A DNA stretch of 64,000 bases from Rutidosis leptorrhynchoides (GCF_046630445.1 NC_092335.1:627471501-627535500); one strand, 5' to 3'. Positions 11,342 through 22,240 are shown, counted from the stretch's first letter. A program made the numbers and translations. Notes: a model not told the origin generated them from the sequence alone.

Positions 11342-12313
11342 ATTTTTAACGTTTTAAATATATAAAATATTCAAAATACTTGTTTGATAAGTGTTCGGAA
11401 CATGATTTAGGTAGGATATTATAGATTACTAAGGTGTTTAATGTTAAAAGAGTATTTCAATTCTGAATAATTTAGCACTGAATAATAAATCATTCAACAT
11501 CATATATTAAGAGGTAAAAAATGCAGTTGAATGTTGAATCAACATTCAATGTTAGCGTTAAATCATTTAATTAAACTTTTAGGTCGGATGATTTCACGTG
11601 TAGTAAGAGACAAATACCGTAATTTTAAATGACACTTGCTCGTTATTCACCCGAGTTAACTAGAAAATAGTTTGTAAAAACCAATCAATCATGAATTTCG
11701 AACATAATAATTACCAAATTATAAGCAAATAAAACAAAGATATCAATTTTGGAATACAAAAGAAAATGTTGGTAGCCAACCAAGAAAGGTTTGGGGCGAT
11801 AAGGATATCATGCGATAAATTAGGTATGTTTCTTTTTCTTAACCCAAACACACTCTTTTAATTAATTGTATCACAATCACAAAATGATACTACTAACCAA
11901 CGTTGAAAACAACCTAAAAAGATTAAGACCCATTTGTTTTTCAGCCCCTTTTCTTTCTCTGTAAATTGCTCCCATATCTTTGCTGCTGCTGCTGCTAATA
12001 TTTCAGGTTTTCAACTTTCAGTCTCTCAATTTACACACATTTCACACATACCCATCTTGCAATTTAGGGTTTTTGTTCTTGTTTGGGGTTCTTATTTTGC
12101 ACTTTAAATCTCATTTATGCTCATAAAGTTTGTAACTTGATTGTTTTTCTGTTCGATTTCGGTTACCATCAATCTTGCTACATTATACCCATGTCAAATT
12201 GATTTACTTTTAGTAGATTAAATGTTTAGTTTAATTTATGATTTACCATCTTTGTGTTTCTTGAAATACAGGTGTTTTAGGAGAATTTTAGTTTAGTAAT
12301 TGAATATTACTAA
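11342..12313 (+). promoter_or_regulatory. FtsZ2 upstream region and 5' leader
   Basis: AT-rich intergenic DNA to about 11930, then a pyrimidine-rich stretch with CTTTCTCT and a (CTG)5 run at about 11981-11995, typical of a plant 5' leader. A plausible leader intron ends at the acceptor AATACAG (12271), 42 bp before the ATG. Its donor is not certain. I could not fix a TATA box. The leader intron would match the common arrangement of plastid-protein genes, but this is inference. Confidence 0.45.
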
Positions 12314-15300
12314 ATGGCAACATGTATATCGCCGTTGATAATTCCTTTAGAAGCTCGAAATTCGGTTGGTGGACTACCCGTTTTCGGTGGGAGAGTAAAC
12401 TCATTGAAGATGATTGATGATAAACATGTCTTTACAAATATTAGTCACAAGATTAGTTATGGGCCACAAGTTAAATGTATGGCGAATTCGCATAATATTA
12501 ATCAATTCAATAATAATAGTAAAGATCAGTTTATTAACTTGCATCCGGAAGTTTCGATGCTTAGAGGTGAAGGAAACAGCAACAAAACGGTGATTAATCC
12601 GAATGTAACCGAGATTTTGAGGGAAACAATGGGTTCTGGTAGTTATAATGAGGCTAAGATTAAAGTAATTGGTGTGGGTGGTGGTGGGTCGAATGCGGTT
12701 AATCGAATGATTGAGAATGCAATGAAGGGTGTTGAGTTTTGGATTGTGAATACTGATGTTCAAGCTATGAGAATGTCGCCCGTGTTCCCCGAACAACGGT
12801 TGCAAATCGGTGAAGAATTGACCCGCGGGCTTGGTGCGGGTGGGAACCCGGATGTGGGGATGAATGCCGCTAACGAAAGTAAGCAGTCGATTGAGGAAGC
12901 TGTTTATGGTTCTGATATGGTTTTTGTTACTGTAAGTATTTTATCTTTGTTAAATATGTAAATGATCATTGCTTGATACCGAAAATAATAATGTTTAGTC
13001 ATCATGCTGTTTACTGCTTGTTGTGTGAATCATTGTTAATAACTGAATATAATAATAAGTATTTCAACTCTAAATGGTTCAATACTGGTTCAATACAGAT
13101 TGTTGAATGGTTCAGCATCATTTATCATTTAGATGTTAAAACAAACACACTGAACGATTCAACATTAGTGCTGAACCATCCAATTAAGAGGCAAACAAAA
13201 CACACCCTTATTCAGTTATTCTTTTAGTTTCTATGTAGAAAGTTATCAACACATGTATATACTTCCTAATTATTTATTTATCGTTGTTATTATTATTATT
13301 ATCTTTATCTATATGTATGTTATTTCCGTTGACTCATGTTCATGTCCTTCCTTATTGGTTTATTAAAGGGTTGTATGAAGTTCCGTTTAAGCTTGTTTTT
13401 CTTACCTGAAATCACAATAGCTAATGTTAGGGTTAAAATCGTTAGCTTAGTTACACATTTAAGAAATATGGTTGCTAAGATAAATATGAGAGGTTCTTTT
13501 GTATGTGACTATATATATTATATGCAGGCTGGGATGGGTGGTGGAACGGGTACAGGTGGGGCCCCCGTAATTGCCGGGATTGCAAAGTCAATGGGGATAT
13601 TGACTGTTGGTATTGTCACAACTCCATTCTCATTTGAGGGTCGAAGAAGAGCGGTTCAAGCACAAGAAGGAATTGCGTCTTTGCGGGAAAATGTTGACAC
13701 ACTTATCGTAATTCCAAACGATAAGTTATTGACTGCAGTTTCTCCTTCGACACCTGTAACCGAAGCTTTTAATCTTGCTGATGATATTCTTAGACAAGGT
13801 GTTCGTGGTATCTCAGATATAATTACGGTATATAGTTTGTTAATTGTTATTATGTTATGGTTTTGAGTTTTGTGTTTTTGTTTTTTATGTTTTATTTTTG
13901 TAAATTGTTACAACAACGACAAAACCCAATACCACATAAGTGGTGTATGGGGAGGTGAGATGTAGACAATCCTTCCCCTATCCGAGAACAAAGACAAGTC
14001 ATTTCTCCACCCAGAGTGAAAACACTCTCAAAAGTAGAGAAAGTCATCCTTCTCTCTATTCGACGGATAGAGAGATTGCTTCCGAATGGACCTCCGGCCA
14101 ATAAGTAGGAAAAACAATTTAAAAAATTAAATTAAATTAAAAATAAAATTGAGACGCCATGAAAATGGTAAAATCAAATTTTCATGGGTTTTAAATCCTG
14201 CCTGAAATTTAATTTAGGCTCTAAGAGTCAGTCAAGTCGCCAGTAAATCGACGATTGCTGTCGACTCAATAACTAGAGCCGTATTTTTTTTTGTAAATTG
14301 TTATGTGATTTAAATGAGTTGGTTTAAAACTACAGATACCTGGACTGGTTAATGTTGATTTTGCTGATGTACGAGCCATTATGGCAAATGCAGGCTCCTC
14401 GTTAATGGGAATAGGAACTGCAACAGGTTAGTAATAATAATCTAGTTAGATATTTGATTGCTTGGCAATTTATGGGTTAGTTTGTTAACCTGATTAAGCC
14501 GACCGGAATAAGTCTAATTGGTTGACCGGATTAACACCTTGTTGTGTGACAGCAGGTATGAAACTCATTATTAAAAACTGATATATGATAATATAACATA
14601 GAAAATTGATTAGTGTGACTTCAAATTGTAATAACTAAAATACCGTTTCCAAAACGCAAATCCAAGCACCTATCTTTTCTTGATAACGAGGAACCCTCCT
14701 ATGAACAACATTGGCTCCCCCATAGCAGATAAACCTCGGACATCGTGAACCCAAACGTCACTCCAATGCTTAGTAAAGCACTTTCCAATGTAAATTCATA
14801 AATAGGCTCAAGAGGACATTGCCAAGGATTGAACCCGAGATCTATAGCTTCACTAGGAGTCCTTGTGGCCACTTGAACAAAAGCACAAGTGGTTATCCAA
14901 ACACCATGTTAGTATCAACCTGAACTTACACAGTTATCTTTAATTAACCCATGGGAATGTTTGTTATACATGTTGTGACTTCACTCGACAATTGATAGTT
15001 CTGTAATTGTAGTCAATTCAGTACATCCGCTTCTTTTTGAGGTTTTTGATTGCATGTTTCGGTAAATTTTTTTTTTCCTAAATAGGGAAGACAAGGGCAA
15101 GAGATGCTGCACTGAATGCGATTCAGTCGCCTTTGCTAGATCTTGGTATCGAGCGGGCTACAGGAATTGTGTGGAACATAACTGGTGGTAGTGACTTGAC
15201 ATTGTTTGAGGTCTCTCTCTCTATATATAAAAATATTTCTATATGTATCTGTTTACATTGTTGTAAAGCTTGTCTGAGTCGGCCGACGCGTCGGTTTGGG

Positions 15301-16969
15301 TGCCAACCCGTCCCGTTTCGCCCAAAAACGCGTAACAAGTCGGTCAACGCTAAAAAGTCGGGTCAAAGTTAGCCAAACTTCAAGCTAAGTCGGGTCTGAG
15401 TCGGTCGAAGTCAAAGCTGGTCAATTTTTTGTATTTTGTGTAATTCGATTTTGTGCCATATATCTATGTTTAAAATATTTAAGTTTTCTCCTTAATTTAT
15501 TATATGTTTTGAGTTCAAAAATTGAAAATGTTGCATTTATCTAGATAGGGGAATAAAGGAAGTTGTTTTTGGATGAACGTGGTAGATATTGTGGAATTAA
15601 GTGGCTACACTTGATGTTGCTAGCAATTCTTCTATAGCAAATTAAAATAGTCAATATCATAACATATGCTTATAATGTGTTTGTCTGATCACTGATCTTA
15701 GTCTCAAATGGCACTTTGCAGGTGAATACTGCAGCGGAAGTCATATACGATCTTGTGGATCCAAGTGCTAACTTAATTTTTGGAGCCGTCATTGATCCAT
15801 CTATAAGTGGTCAAGTAAGCTTTATACTTTGATTAAACATCTTCACAATTTTACTTAATATGTGCAGTGCTACCAATATTCCCCTTCGCAACCACCTTTG
15901 TGAACATGCTTCCAAGAATGAACAATTTTGGCCAATTGTAAATTGCAAAAAAAAAAAAAAAAAAAAAAAAACCCAGTTTATCATGTTTTGTACAAAATTA
16001 CCCATTCTTGCAAAACTTGAGTATCACTTTTTCTTTATTCAGGTTAGCATAACTCTTATAGCAACTGGGTTCAAACGACAGGAAGAAAGTGATGGACGAA
16101 CACTCCAGGTATCAAATTGACCATCTTACCCTTTTCAAACTACACCTGCCATATAAACATAAGGGCTAGTTTGGGAATGTTACCACAGTTTCAAAATAAT
16201 TCTGTCCAGTGTTGCAGAAATCGGTCAACTCGGCCGAGAGCTCGATGAGTTCTTGGTTTTTAAATGGGTGCCGAGTTCTCGGCCGGACTCTGCCAAAAAA
16301 TCAGTTAACGGCCAAAATATTCTGAAAAAATTGGTTAAAAATCAGAAAATCGGGGATAAACTCGGTCAACTGAGAGCTGCGATTTTTATTTGAATTTAAC
16401 TTTTGACCCCCTGTTACTTTCTTACCAAACTAACCCTCTACTCTATTTAAATATACACTTTTAACCCTCTCGGAAGCAATCTCTCTACCCTGGAGTTGAG
16501 AGGGGATGACTTCCTCTTCATGTGGGTGGAGATTTCTTTCTCGACTCGTGGTTAGAAAAACGACTTCTCTTCTATTCTAGGGTAGAGGCAGGATTGTCTG
16601 CATCTCACCTCCCCCATACCTTGCATGTGAGGGATTGGGTTTTGTTGTTGTTGTTGTTGTATATACACTTTATACCATATATGTTAAAAATTTACAGTAT
16701 TATTTATATTTTCAAAAGTCAACGTTAGTCAACATTCGAGTTCTCCCCCGAGAACTACCCGAGTTGCCGAGAACTCCTTTAAAAGTCAGCCGAGTTCTCA
16801 AGCGATTTCTTCAACCTTGATTTGTGTCATAAAGTATGTTAACATGCAGGGTGGTCAGGCAGATATGGCTGGAATGAATCGACGATCACCAGCCTTCGCA
16901 GAAGGTGGCTCAGTAGAAATCCCGGAGTTCTTAAGGAAAAAAGGGCGCTCACGCTACCCACGAGCTTAG
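12314..16969 (+). CDS. FTSZ2: Plastid division protein FtsZ2 (seven coding exons)
   Basis: Exons by GT-AG borders and frame: 12314-12931, 13528-13827, 14336-14426, 15086-15210, 15722-15814, 16043-16108, 16850-16969. They total 1413 nt and 470 residues, close to plant FtsZ2 length. FtsZ2 is the tubulin-like GTPase that polymerises into the stromal ring on the inner face of the chloroplast division site with FtsZ1, anchored through ARC6 (family knowledge). Residues 1 to about 57 look like a transit peptide. [16 protein letters not shown] begins near 117. The tubulin signature GGGTGTG is at 210-216 and the synergy loop NVDFADVR at 312-319. The C-terminal [18 protein letters not shown] at 453-470 is the ARC6-binding core that marks FtsZ2 rather than FtsZ1. 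Oddity: [10 protein letters not shown], where I expect GGGTGTGAAP. Introns 2 and 6 carry SINEs. All borders keep frame, so the gene looks functional. Confidence 0.96.
13911..14287 (-). mobile_element. SINE 1 in FtsZ2 intron 2, with target duplication
   Basis: The minus strand carries the conserved SINE tail: GGAGGTCCATTCGGAAGCAA, a GGATTGTCTACATCTCACCT block, a CCACTTATGTGG-like block and a TTG-type end. Flanking 16-bp direct repeats TTTTTGTAAATTGTTA at 13895-13910 and 14288-14303 are a convincing target-site duplication. The inserted segment is 377 bp, including about 185 bp ahead of the conserved tail. Matching tails occur at 16462-16660 and 17456-17640. Similar tails are known in Solanaceae and Asteraceae SINEs (recalled). 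Confidence 0.85.
15255..15430. repeat. TCGG-rich repeat R1 in FtsZ2 intron 4
   Basis: Begins near TTGTTGTAAAG and continues with GTCGGCCGACGCGTCGG and many (A)AGTCGGTCAA(AG) units, then a T-rich stretch. It resembles R4 at 18236 most closely. No coding capacity. Confidence 0.6.
15947..15971. repeat. Poly-A run (25) in FtsZ2 intron 5
   Basis: Uninterrupted A25 between GCAATTTGC-like sequence and CCCAG. It lies in the intron and does not touch the splice sites. Confidence 0.95.
16207..16819. mobile_element. TIR-type non-autonomous element R2 in FtsZ2 intron 6
   Basis: Starts CAGTGTTGCAGAAATCG and ends CGATTTCTTCAACCTTG, which are imperfect 17-bp inverted termini. The arms are rich in CTCGGCCGAG-type units. 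No transposase. A SINE (16462-16660) is nested in it, so R2 is the older insertion. The TG-containing TIR and small size would suit a hAT-like MITE, but I could not find a clean 8-bp duplication (ATTCTGTC against ATTTGTGT). Confidence 0.55.
16462..16660 (+). mobile_element. SINE 2, nested in R2, with target duplication
   Basis: The conserved tail runs from TCGGAAGCAATCTCTCTACC through GGATTGTCTGCATCTCACCT to (TTG)n. It is flanked by 11-bp direct repeats ATATACACTTT at 16451-16461 and 16661-16671. It is 5'-truncated compared with SINE 1 and SINE 3. Confidence 0.85.
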
Positions 16970-17100
16970 GTTGCCAATTTACTTTTTTACCCTTGTGTGA
17001 TATATATGAAGTATGGTTGTCGTGTAGATAGAAGTAATCGCTTAAGAGAAGCATTATTCAACCTACCTTTACGAAATAAAAGGTTGTGACCGCATGTTAC
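16970..17100 (+). terminator. FtsZ2 3' untranslated region with poly-A signal
   Basis: After the TAG stop, an AATAAA lies at 17075-17080, about 105 bp downstream, in a U-rich context. Likely the polyadenylation region of FtsZ2. Confidence 0.55.
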
Positions 17101-17455
17101 AGTGTATGGCAACTATATTACTTGATGCAAATATTCTATATTATTATAGAGGTTAGATGTTTACTAATGTATGATCATGTTTGATCCTTTTAAGTTTCAT
17201 GCGAGTTATATCTGTAATCTATTTATTTATATCATTTTTATTTATTATTATTTGTATGTCTACTTGATATTACAAGTCTTTGCGCACTATATTATCCATG
17301 CTATATGTCCTACTATCCATGCTATATGTCCTACTGTACTGCTATATGTGTCCTCTTTTTATGGCTACTTTGTATGATTACATCTTTCTAGGCGCATTTA
17401 ACTCTTACATGTACGTATCATTTGCCCTATATATCTCGTTTTTATGAGCATTTCT
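17101..17455. other. FtsZ2 downstream flank
   Basis: AT-rich. The only structure is a direct repeat of CCATGCTATATGTCCTACT at about 17297 and 17317, with a shorter third piece after it. Nothing else recognised. Confidence 0.5.
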
Positions 17456-17640
17456 GGCCGGAGGTCCTTTCGGAAGCAATCTCTTTGCTCTGGAGTAGAG
17501 GGACGACCTTATCTAGTTGCGGGTTCTATACCTGCGGGTGGAGCAGTGACTTCCTTCTAATCTAGGGTACGATGAATGATTGTCTACACCCTACATCCCT
17601 CATACCCTACATTCGTGGGATTGAGTATTATTGTTGTATT
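17456..17640 (+). mobile_element. SINE 3 downstream of FtsZ2
   Basis: Contains GGCCGGAGGTCCTTTCGGAA, the GGATTGTCTACA-like block (here ATGATTGTCTACACCC), a CATTCGTGGGATTGAG block and a degenerate TTG tail. Same family as the two intronic copies. Target duplication not evident. Confidence 0.75.
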
Positions 17641-17759
17641 TGTATTTATTATTAGTTGAGCATATTCAACTTATAAAACTATCAAAAACGTTCTTTAAGG
17701 CCTTAATGTCCCATTGATGTTCATTACGTAGTATATAATACAATTATATGAAGCCTATT

Positions 17760-17960
17760 AGTGTTGTAAAACTCGGATTACTTGGGAAGTAATCGCCGAT
17801 TCTCAGTTTATGGAAAGGTTTGATTCGAGTAATCAAAATTGGTCAACCCTCGGTCAATGGGATAACTTGGCGATTACTTGGTCAAGATCTGATTAATCGG
17901 TCAACATCCATTTAATTGATCACCATAATTTGGGGATTAATCGGGATTATTCAGGATTGA
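17760..17960. repeat. TCGG-rich repeat R3
   Basis: Begins GTGTTGTAAAACTCGG, then AAGTAATCGCCGATTCTCAG and several TCGGTCAA units. A diverged relative of R1, R2 and R4. The right end is not resolved. Confidence 0.5.
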
Positions 17961-18235
17961 CCTGTTCTTTATGTAACATTTGTGATTAAATCTTGAAATA
18001 AATATGATCTATTATTTGGTCAATTACATAATTACATTGATAATGAATTGTTCTCGTGTGTTGATGGCCAGAGAATGGAGTGACATGGAAGATTATTTCA
18101 CAAAATTATGGTGACAGAATGTTTACAAATCACAAGTGCTAGGAATTAGTTGAAGTCACCATCAAATAATTTTTATCAACTTGTCAAACCTATCTCAATA
18201 ATTTTATATGATTTCAGTGAATATTCTGATGATCA

Positions 18236-18570
18236 GTGTTGCAAAAGTCGGCCGACTTGGCCGACACGTCAGCCGGCGCGTTGTTTTTTAGGCATGACCG
18301 ATGCGTCGTTTCCAAAAAGTCGGTCAAAGGTAAAAAGTCGGTCAAAGTCGGAAAAAGTTGGTCAAATTCGGAAAAAGTCGGTCAAAGTCGGTGAAAGTCA
18401 GTTAAAGTCGGTCAATTTTTTCTTTCTTTTTTTGTAATATTGTTAATAATTGTTAATTGTTCATGTTTATAGTAAATATAGTTTATATTTCAAGATTCGA
18501 TCTATATAATATTATATATCAATATATATTTAATAAAAATATTTTAAAAAGTCAACGTTAGTCAATGTTA
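18236..18570. repeat. TCGG-rich repeat R4 with tandem AAAGTCGGTCA units
   Basis: Begins CAGTGTTGCAAAAGTCGGCC, followed by at least seven tandem-like AAAGTCGGTCA/AAAGTCGGAAA units to about 18418, then T-rich sequence and an AGTCAACGTTAGTCAA block near 18550 that is also present at the end of R2. Confidence 0.6.
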
Positions 18571-18639
18571 GAAAAATGATCTGATGAGTCAAAGTGTTTT
18601 GCAGGAGTTAGAGTCTGGAGTCCTAGAGTCTGAAGTTGC

Positions 18640-18971
18640 AGATTCTGATAAAGTCAACGTTTTGATTACTTGATGATTAAGCTATGGAAAATTCTGGAGA
18701 TTTGTTTAAATATTAAGAAGATCGTGTTTTGATTCTGTGTTATCTCTAGAAGATAAACTTTGCATTGTTTAGAATATTTGTTAGTTTTAAGTTTATCTTT
18801 TCCTAAGTTTTAGTCAAGTAGTTTAGGAAACCAAATCTTCAAGATTTGGTTTAACTCTGTATAAATAGGGCTAAGGTTTATCATTGTAAAGCACCTTTTG
18901 CACGAAATACTTTGTCTTTCATATATTTTCAATTCGTGTTCTCTCAATTGTTTGTTCATATAATTCATATT
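18640..18971 (+). mobile_element. Copia LTR-like segment
   Basis: Contains a clear TATA box (TATAAATAG, 18860-18868) followed by a T-rich, leader-like stretch and runs directly into a copia pol fragment at 18972. It looks like the 3' part of a copia LTR brought next to pol by deletion. The LTR start was not resolved. Confidence 0.45.
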
Positions 18972-19290
18972 TAGATTCTGTTGATGCTGGAATAGAAACA
19001 TGTTTGTACTCTCAGACTGTCCCTGAACTTAATTGGCTGTGGCACAAAAGGCTTTCTCATCTCAATTTCAAAAACATTAATGAGCTTTCCAAAAAGAAGC
19101 TTGTTAGAGGTCTGCCTCAACAGCCTTTCAAGAAAGATAAACCTTATTCTGCTTGTATTATGGGTAAACAGACCAAAACAAAATTTTCCTCAAAAACCCT
19201 AGCTACTATTAGTGATCCACTTCACATGCTACACATGGATCTGTTTGGTCCAATGAACACTAGTAGTCAACTTTTGCCGAAACAAAATTC
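18972..19290 (+). pseudogene. Ty1/copia pol fragment (GAG-pre-integrase and start of integrase)
   Basis: The frame opens DSVDAGIETCLYSQTVPELN and continues WLWHKRLSHLNFKNINELSK, which is the zinc-binding His-His part of the GAG-pre-integrase domain. Then comes KLVRGLPQ, a degraded Cys pair (only YSACIMGKQ remains) and LHMDLFGPMNT, the first catalytic Asp segment of integrase. It breaks off into unrelated sequence near 19260-19290. No other pol domain remains. Dead fragment of about 105 codons. Confidence 0.85.
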
Positions 19291-20200
19291 TGACAGACCA
19301 AAACAAAATTTTCCTCAACTTTTGCCGTTTTCTCCCATGCAGGTTTCTGAGAAACATATAAAAGGAACATAATAGATACAAGCATTAGACAAGTTCATGT
19401 TTTTTTTTAATTTATGATAAATTCATAAATTATTAGAACAATCGTGCATACAAGACGAGTACTCCAGTGGCACCAGGGAGCCCAAAAATTTACAACCACA
19501 ATTGGATGTCTGAAATGGATTACAAAATCATGTGATAAATTGAAGAAGCGATTTTATTTTAGCAAAATAGAGTATTGGTTGACTATGGGAGTTGACCAAG
19601 TTGTTATTTCACTTACTCATGAGTGATTTTATCAAAGTTGTGTGAATTTAGCATAACAGATCCTTCACCATATGACACATCAATCTTTTCATCGTATTTA
19701 AGGGCATATTTAACTGTCCCAGTAGCAAAATGGCTTTATAAACCTGTTGGCAACTTCAAATTTCCCAAAAATAATGTAAACGGGTCGGAATGGACATTTG
19801 AGTTGTATCAGTACATTTTGACACTTTTCACGCAAATTTGTATATAATCGGTTAACAACTCGCTTTCTTACATTGCTTATTAAACTGACCCAAATTCATT
19901 CCACGGTTCCCGCATCAACTTTGACACATGTTTTTTTAACTTAAAATCCTCAATTTTATTGAAACGGGTCAAAATGTACACCTGTGTACAAAAAACGGGT
20001 CTAAAATATTGATTTAAAATGGGTTCAAACGTGTTGGGTAGACCCATAAAAAGGTGTAAAACATGACTAATAAGCTTAATAGAAACTACAGAAGAAGTCT
20101 TAAAATTAAAGCAACGTTTATCAAAATTCATTTACGTTAATCGAATTACCTTTAATTAACCCTGATGTAGCAAGTAAGATCCATCAATTTTCTTAGTATA
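19291..20200. other. Intergenic sequence, nothing assigned
   Basis: A direct repeat CAACTTTTGCCG (about 19267 and 19317) with an AGACCAAAACAAAATTTTCC block that is also present at 19170-19190 suggests local duplication at the copia junction. The open frames at 19444-19626 and 19623-19847 match nothing known to me. Confidence 0.45.
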
Positions 20201-20232
20201 TTGTTTTGGCTTCCTGTACAAATTCCAATACT

Positions 20233-21210
20233 TTATTTATATATATGAGAGCCACCTTCTATTGGCATCTACAAATACAAAAACCAAGTCATGGAAATCG
20301 TACAGAAATCATAAGAAAGTTCCATACCTCCTCTAAAGCCATGATTGGATAGAAAGAAATTGCTACGCTTAATGATCGGGCAATTAGAAGAGATATATGA
20401 TACACGTAAATAAACAATATATTTCAAAAGTCAAAACAGAGATTTTCATATACACTTTTACTTGCTTTTCCGAAAAAATACTATTTTAGGCAGATTTTCA
20501 TATCACTGATGTGAAAAATGGTGGTTCTTTTCATATCTTACAACATAGATGACATCAAACAAACATAAAAGCATGCCAATTTAGCAAGATTACACAGTGA
20601 ATTCAAGAAAAAAAATACCATTGTCAGCATATATCTCACAAGGAACTGGATCTTCCTGCAAGAAGACTAATTTAAAAAATCATTAACCATAACCCAAAAA
20701 AAAAAAAAATTATCACACTCCCTAAAATATCAAAGAGAACTGCAATTTGACTTTTAACAGTGTATTGTCAACATACAAAATCAACATAATGAAATCCGAT
20801 TAATCCTTTTTCAATATATTTATGCAAAAAATCGTTTCGGTTTGCCCCATATACAAAATAAAAGATGATTAAGTTTAGAAAATATAAGAAATTAGAGTTT
20901 GTCTTACCTTAACCTTGATTGAAGCGTGCTTGATGATTTCAAGTGTATAAACCCTAATTTAACCTCCAATCGATAACGTAAAAGATTTATGATAGGTTTA
21001 TAATCCTCGTCCACCATAATCCGATTTAGTAACCGGAGAAGATTCCGGCGAGTAAAACAAACTGGATAAAAAATCAGAGCATTAATAAAAATAGAAACGA
21101 ACCCTAATTAAGAATTTAGGGATGAAGGTGAACTCAATTTCTCCATTCACTCCGATGGTTGTTAAACTCAAACTGATTTAGCCACCGTAATTGTTTCAGA
21201 GGGTTTCTGT
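20233..21210 (-). other. Possible small spliced gene (weak)
   Basis: Read on the minus strand, a leader-like stretch (about 21200-20907, with AATTAGGGTT-type motifs) ends at a donor AAG|GTAAGA. A 37-nt candidate exon at 20655-20619 has a good acceptor (TTGCAG) and donor (ATG|GTATTT), with one frame reading EDPVPCEIYADN. A further exon ends GAGGAG|GTATGG at 20328, with a frame FYPIMALEE. A last exon 20268-20233 follows TTTGTATTTGTAG and reads MPIEGGSHIYK-stop, with AATAAA overlapping the stop. Each junction looks good on its own, but the complete frame could not be joined and I recognise no family. It could equally be a non-coding transcript or chance. Confidence 0.25.
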
Positions 21211-21539
21211 TAACATCGCAGAAATTATACAAAATTTATATTAGCATGTGCGTAATAGATAGCCGGTTTAATCTGTGGTAGCGGCAAACAATTATACGGT
21301 GGTTGTAGGTCGTAATCGGCGTTCCAAAGGGTGTAGGTGGGTTTTGAAATTGTGGACAGAGAGAGAAACCGATATGGTGGAATATGTGAAGAGAGAAATA
21401 GAAGATGTAGTTTGCTACTGCCATGTGGAAATTTGGTCTATTAAAAAAACTTTAATTTGGCAAAAAAAACCACGTGGAGTATTATTCCTGGTTATATGGT
21501 CTGTGTGCCACATCGGATGTAAATTTCACGCTTTGTAAA

Positions 21540-22240
21540 TTGTAGAGAATATTAAATGGAGAAGATAATTTTTCAGTAATTAACTAGAGAAATATATTTA
21601 AACAAAAATGGAGCAGTTACGGTTTTTTAGGTAGTAGTACGTGTCATCATGCATTCATGCCACATCAGTGTGTGAGATAGTTTATATAAAAAAAATTGTA
21701 TATATATACATTAAAGCAAATTTTGGGGTACTATTAATGAATAGTACCCCTTTCAAGCAGAATCGAGTTTACATTGTGTAAAAATAGTTGTACTCACAAA
21801 GGTCAGTAGTGAGGTACAAAGGTTTTTTTTTTTTTTTTTACCATTTTTCTCTCATTTTTTCCTACTATTTTTACTAAAGGCGTGCAAAAAAGTTTTACCA
21901 TTTTGTCTTTAAACTTATTTTTCTCACAAAAACATTATCCTTCCTTCTTATTTTGCTATTTTTTCCCTTCTTTTTCCTTACAATTTCCGCTTAAATTGTC
22001 GTACCCACTATCACGCTTTACTAACAAATGTCAAACACTCCAAACTCCAAGGGCTAAAGTGAAACTTACATATTTCTAAATAAAAAAACTTGAAAAAAAA
22101 CTCACCCAAATCTTCAACGGACCACATCTTTTCGCTCGCCACGCGTTAAATTTTTTCGAAACCACGGTTCAACTCGAAATAATTTTACAAACACAACGCA
22201 ACTACCTATACACAAAATGGACGCTTTTCAAAAAACGCTA
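21540..22240. other. Intergenic flank left of element C, with a hairpin
   Basis: AT-rich and T-rich; no coding evidence. A perfect 11-bp stem lies at 21725-21750. The last five bases (22236-22240, CGCTA) are the left target duplication of element C. Confidence 0.6.
21725..21750. repeat. Perfect hairpin, 11-bp stem and 4-nt loop
   Basis: GGGGTACTATT, loop AATG, then AATAGTACCCC. Such GAATAGTACC hairpins are often MITE or Helitron parts in plants (general impression). No accompanying terminal signature could be fixed here. Confidence 0.7.

Noticed and set aside
12401-12805. Minus-strand frame of 134 codons opposite FtsZ2 exon 1
   Set aside because: Antisense shadow of a strongly conserved coding exon.
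13336-13527. In-frame open extension upstream of FtsZ2 exon 2
   Set aside because: A good acceptor (TATGCAG) at 13527 and perfect protein continuity with exon 1 show that this is intron 1 that happens to be open.
13892-14101. Minus-strand frame inside FtsZ2 intron 2
   Set aside because: It is the body of SINE 1, bounded by a target duplication; no protein family.
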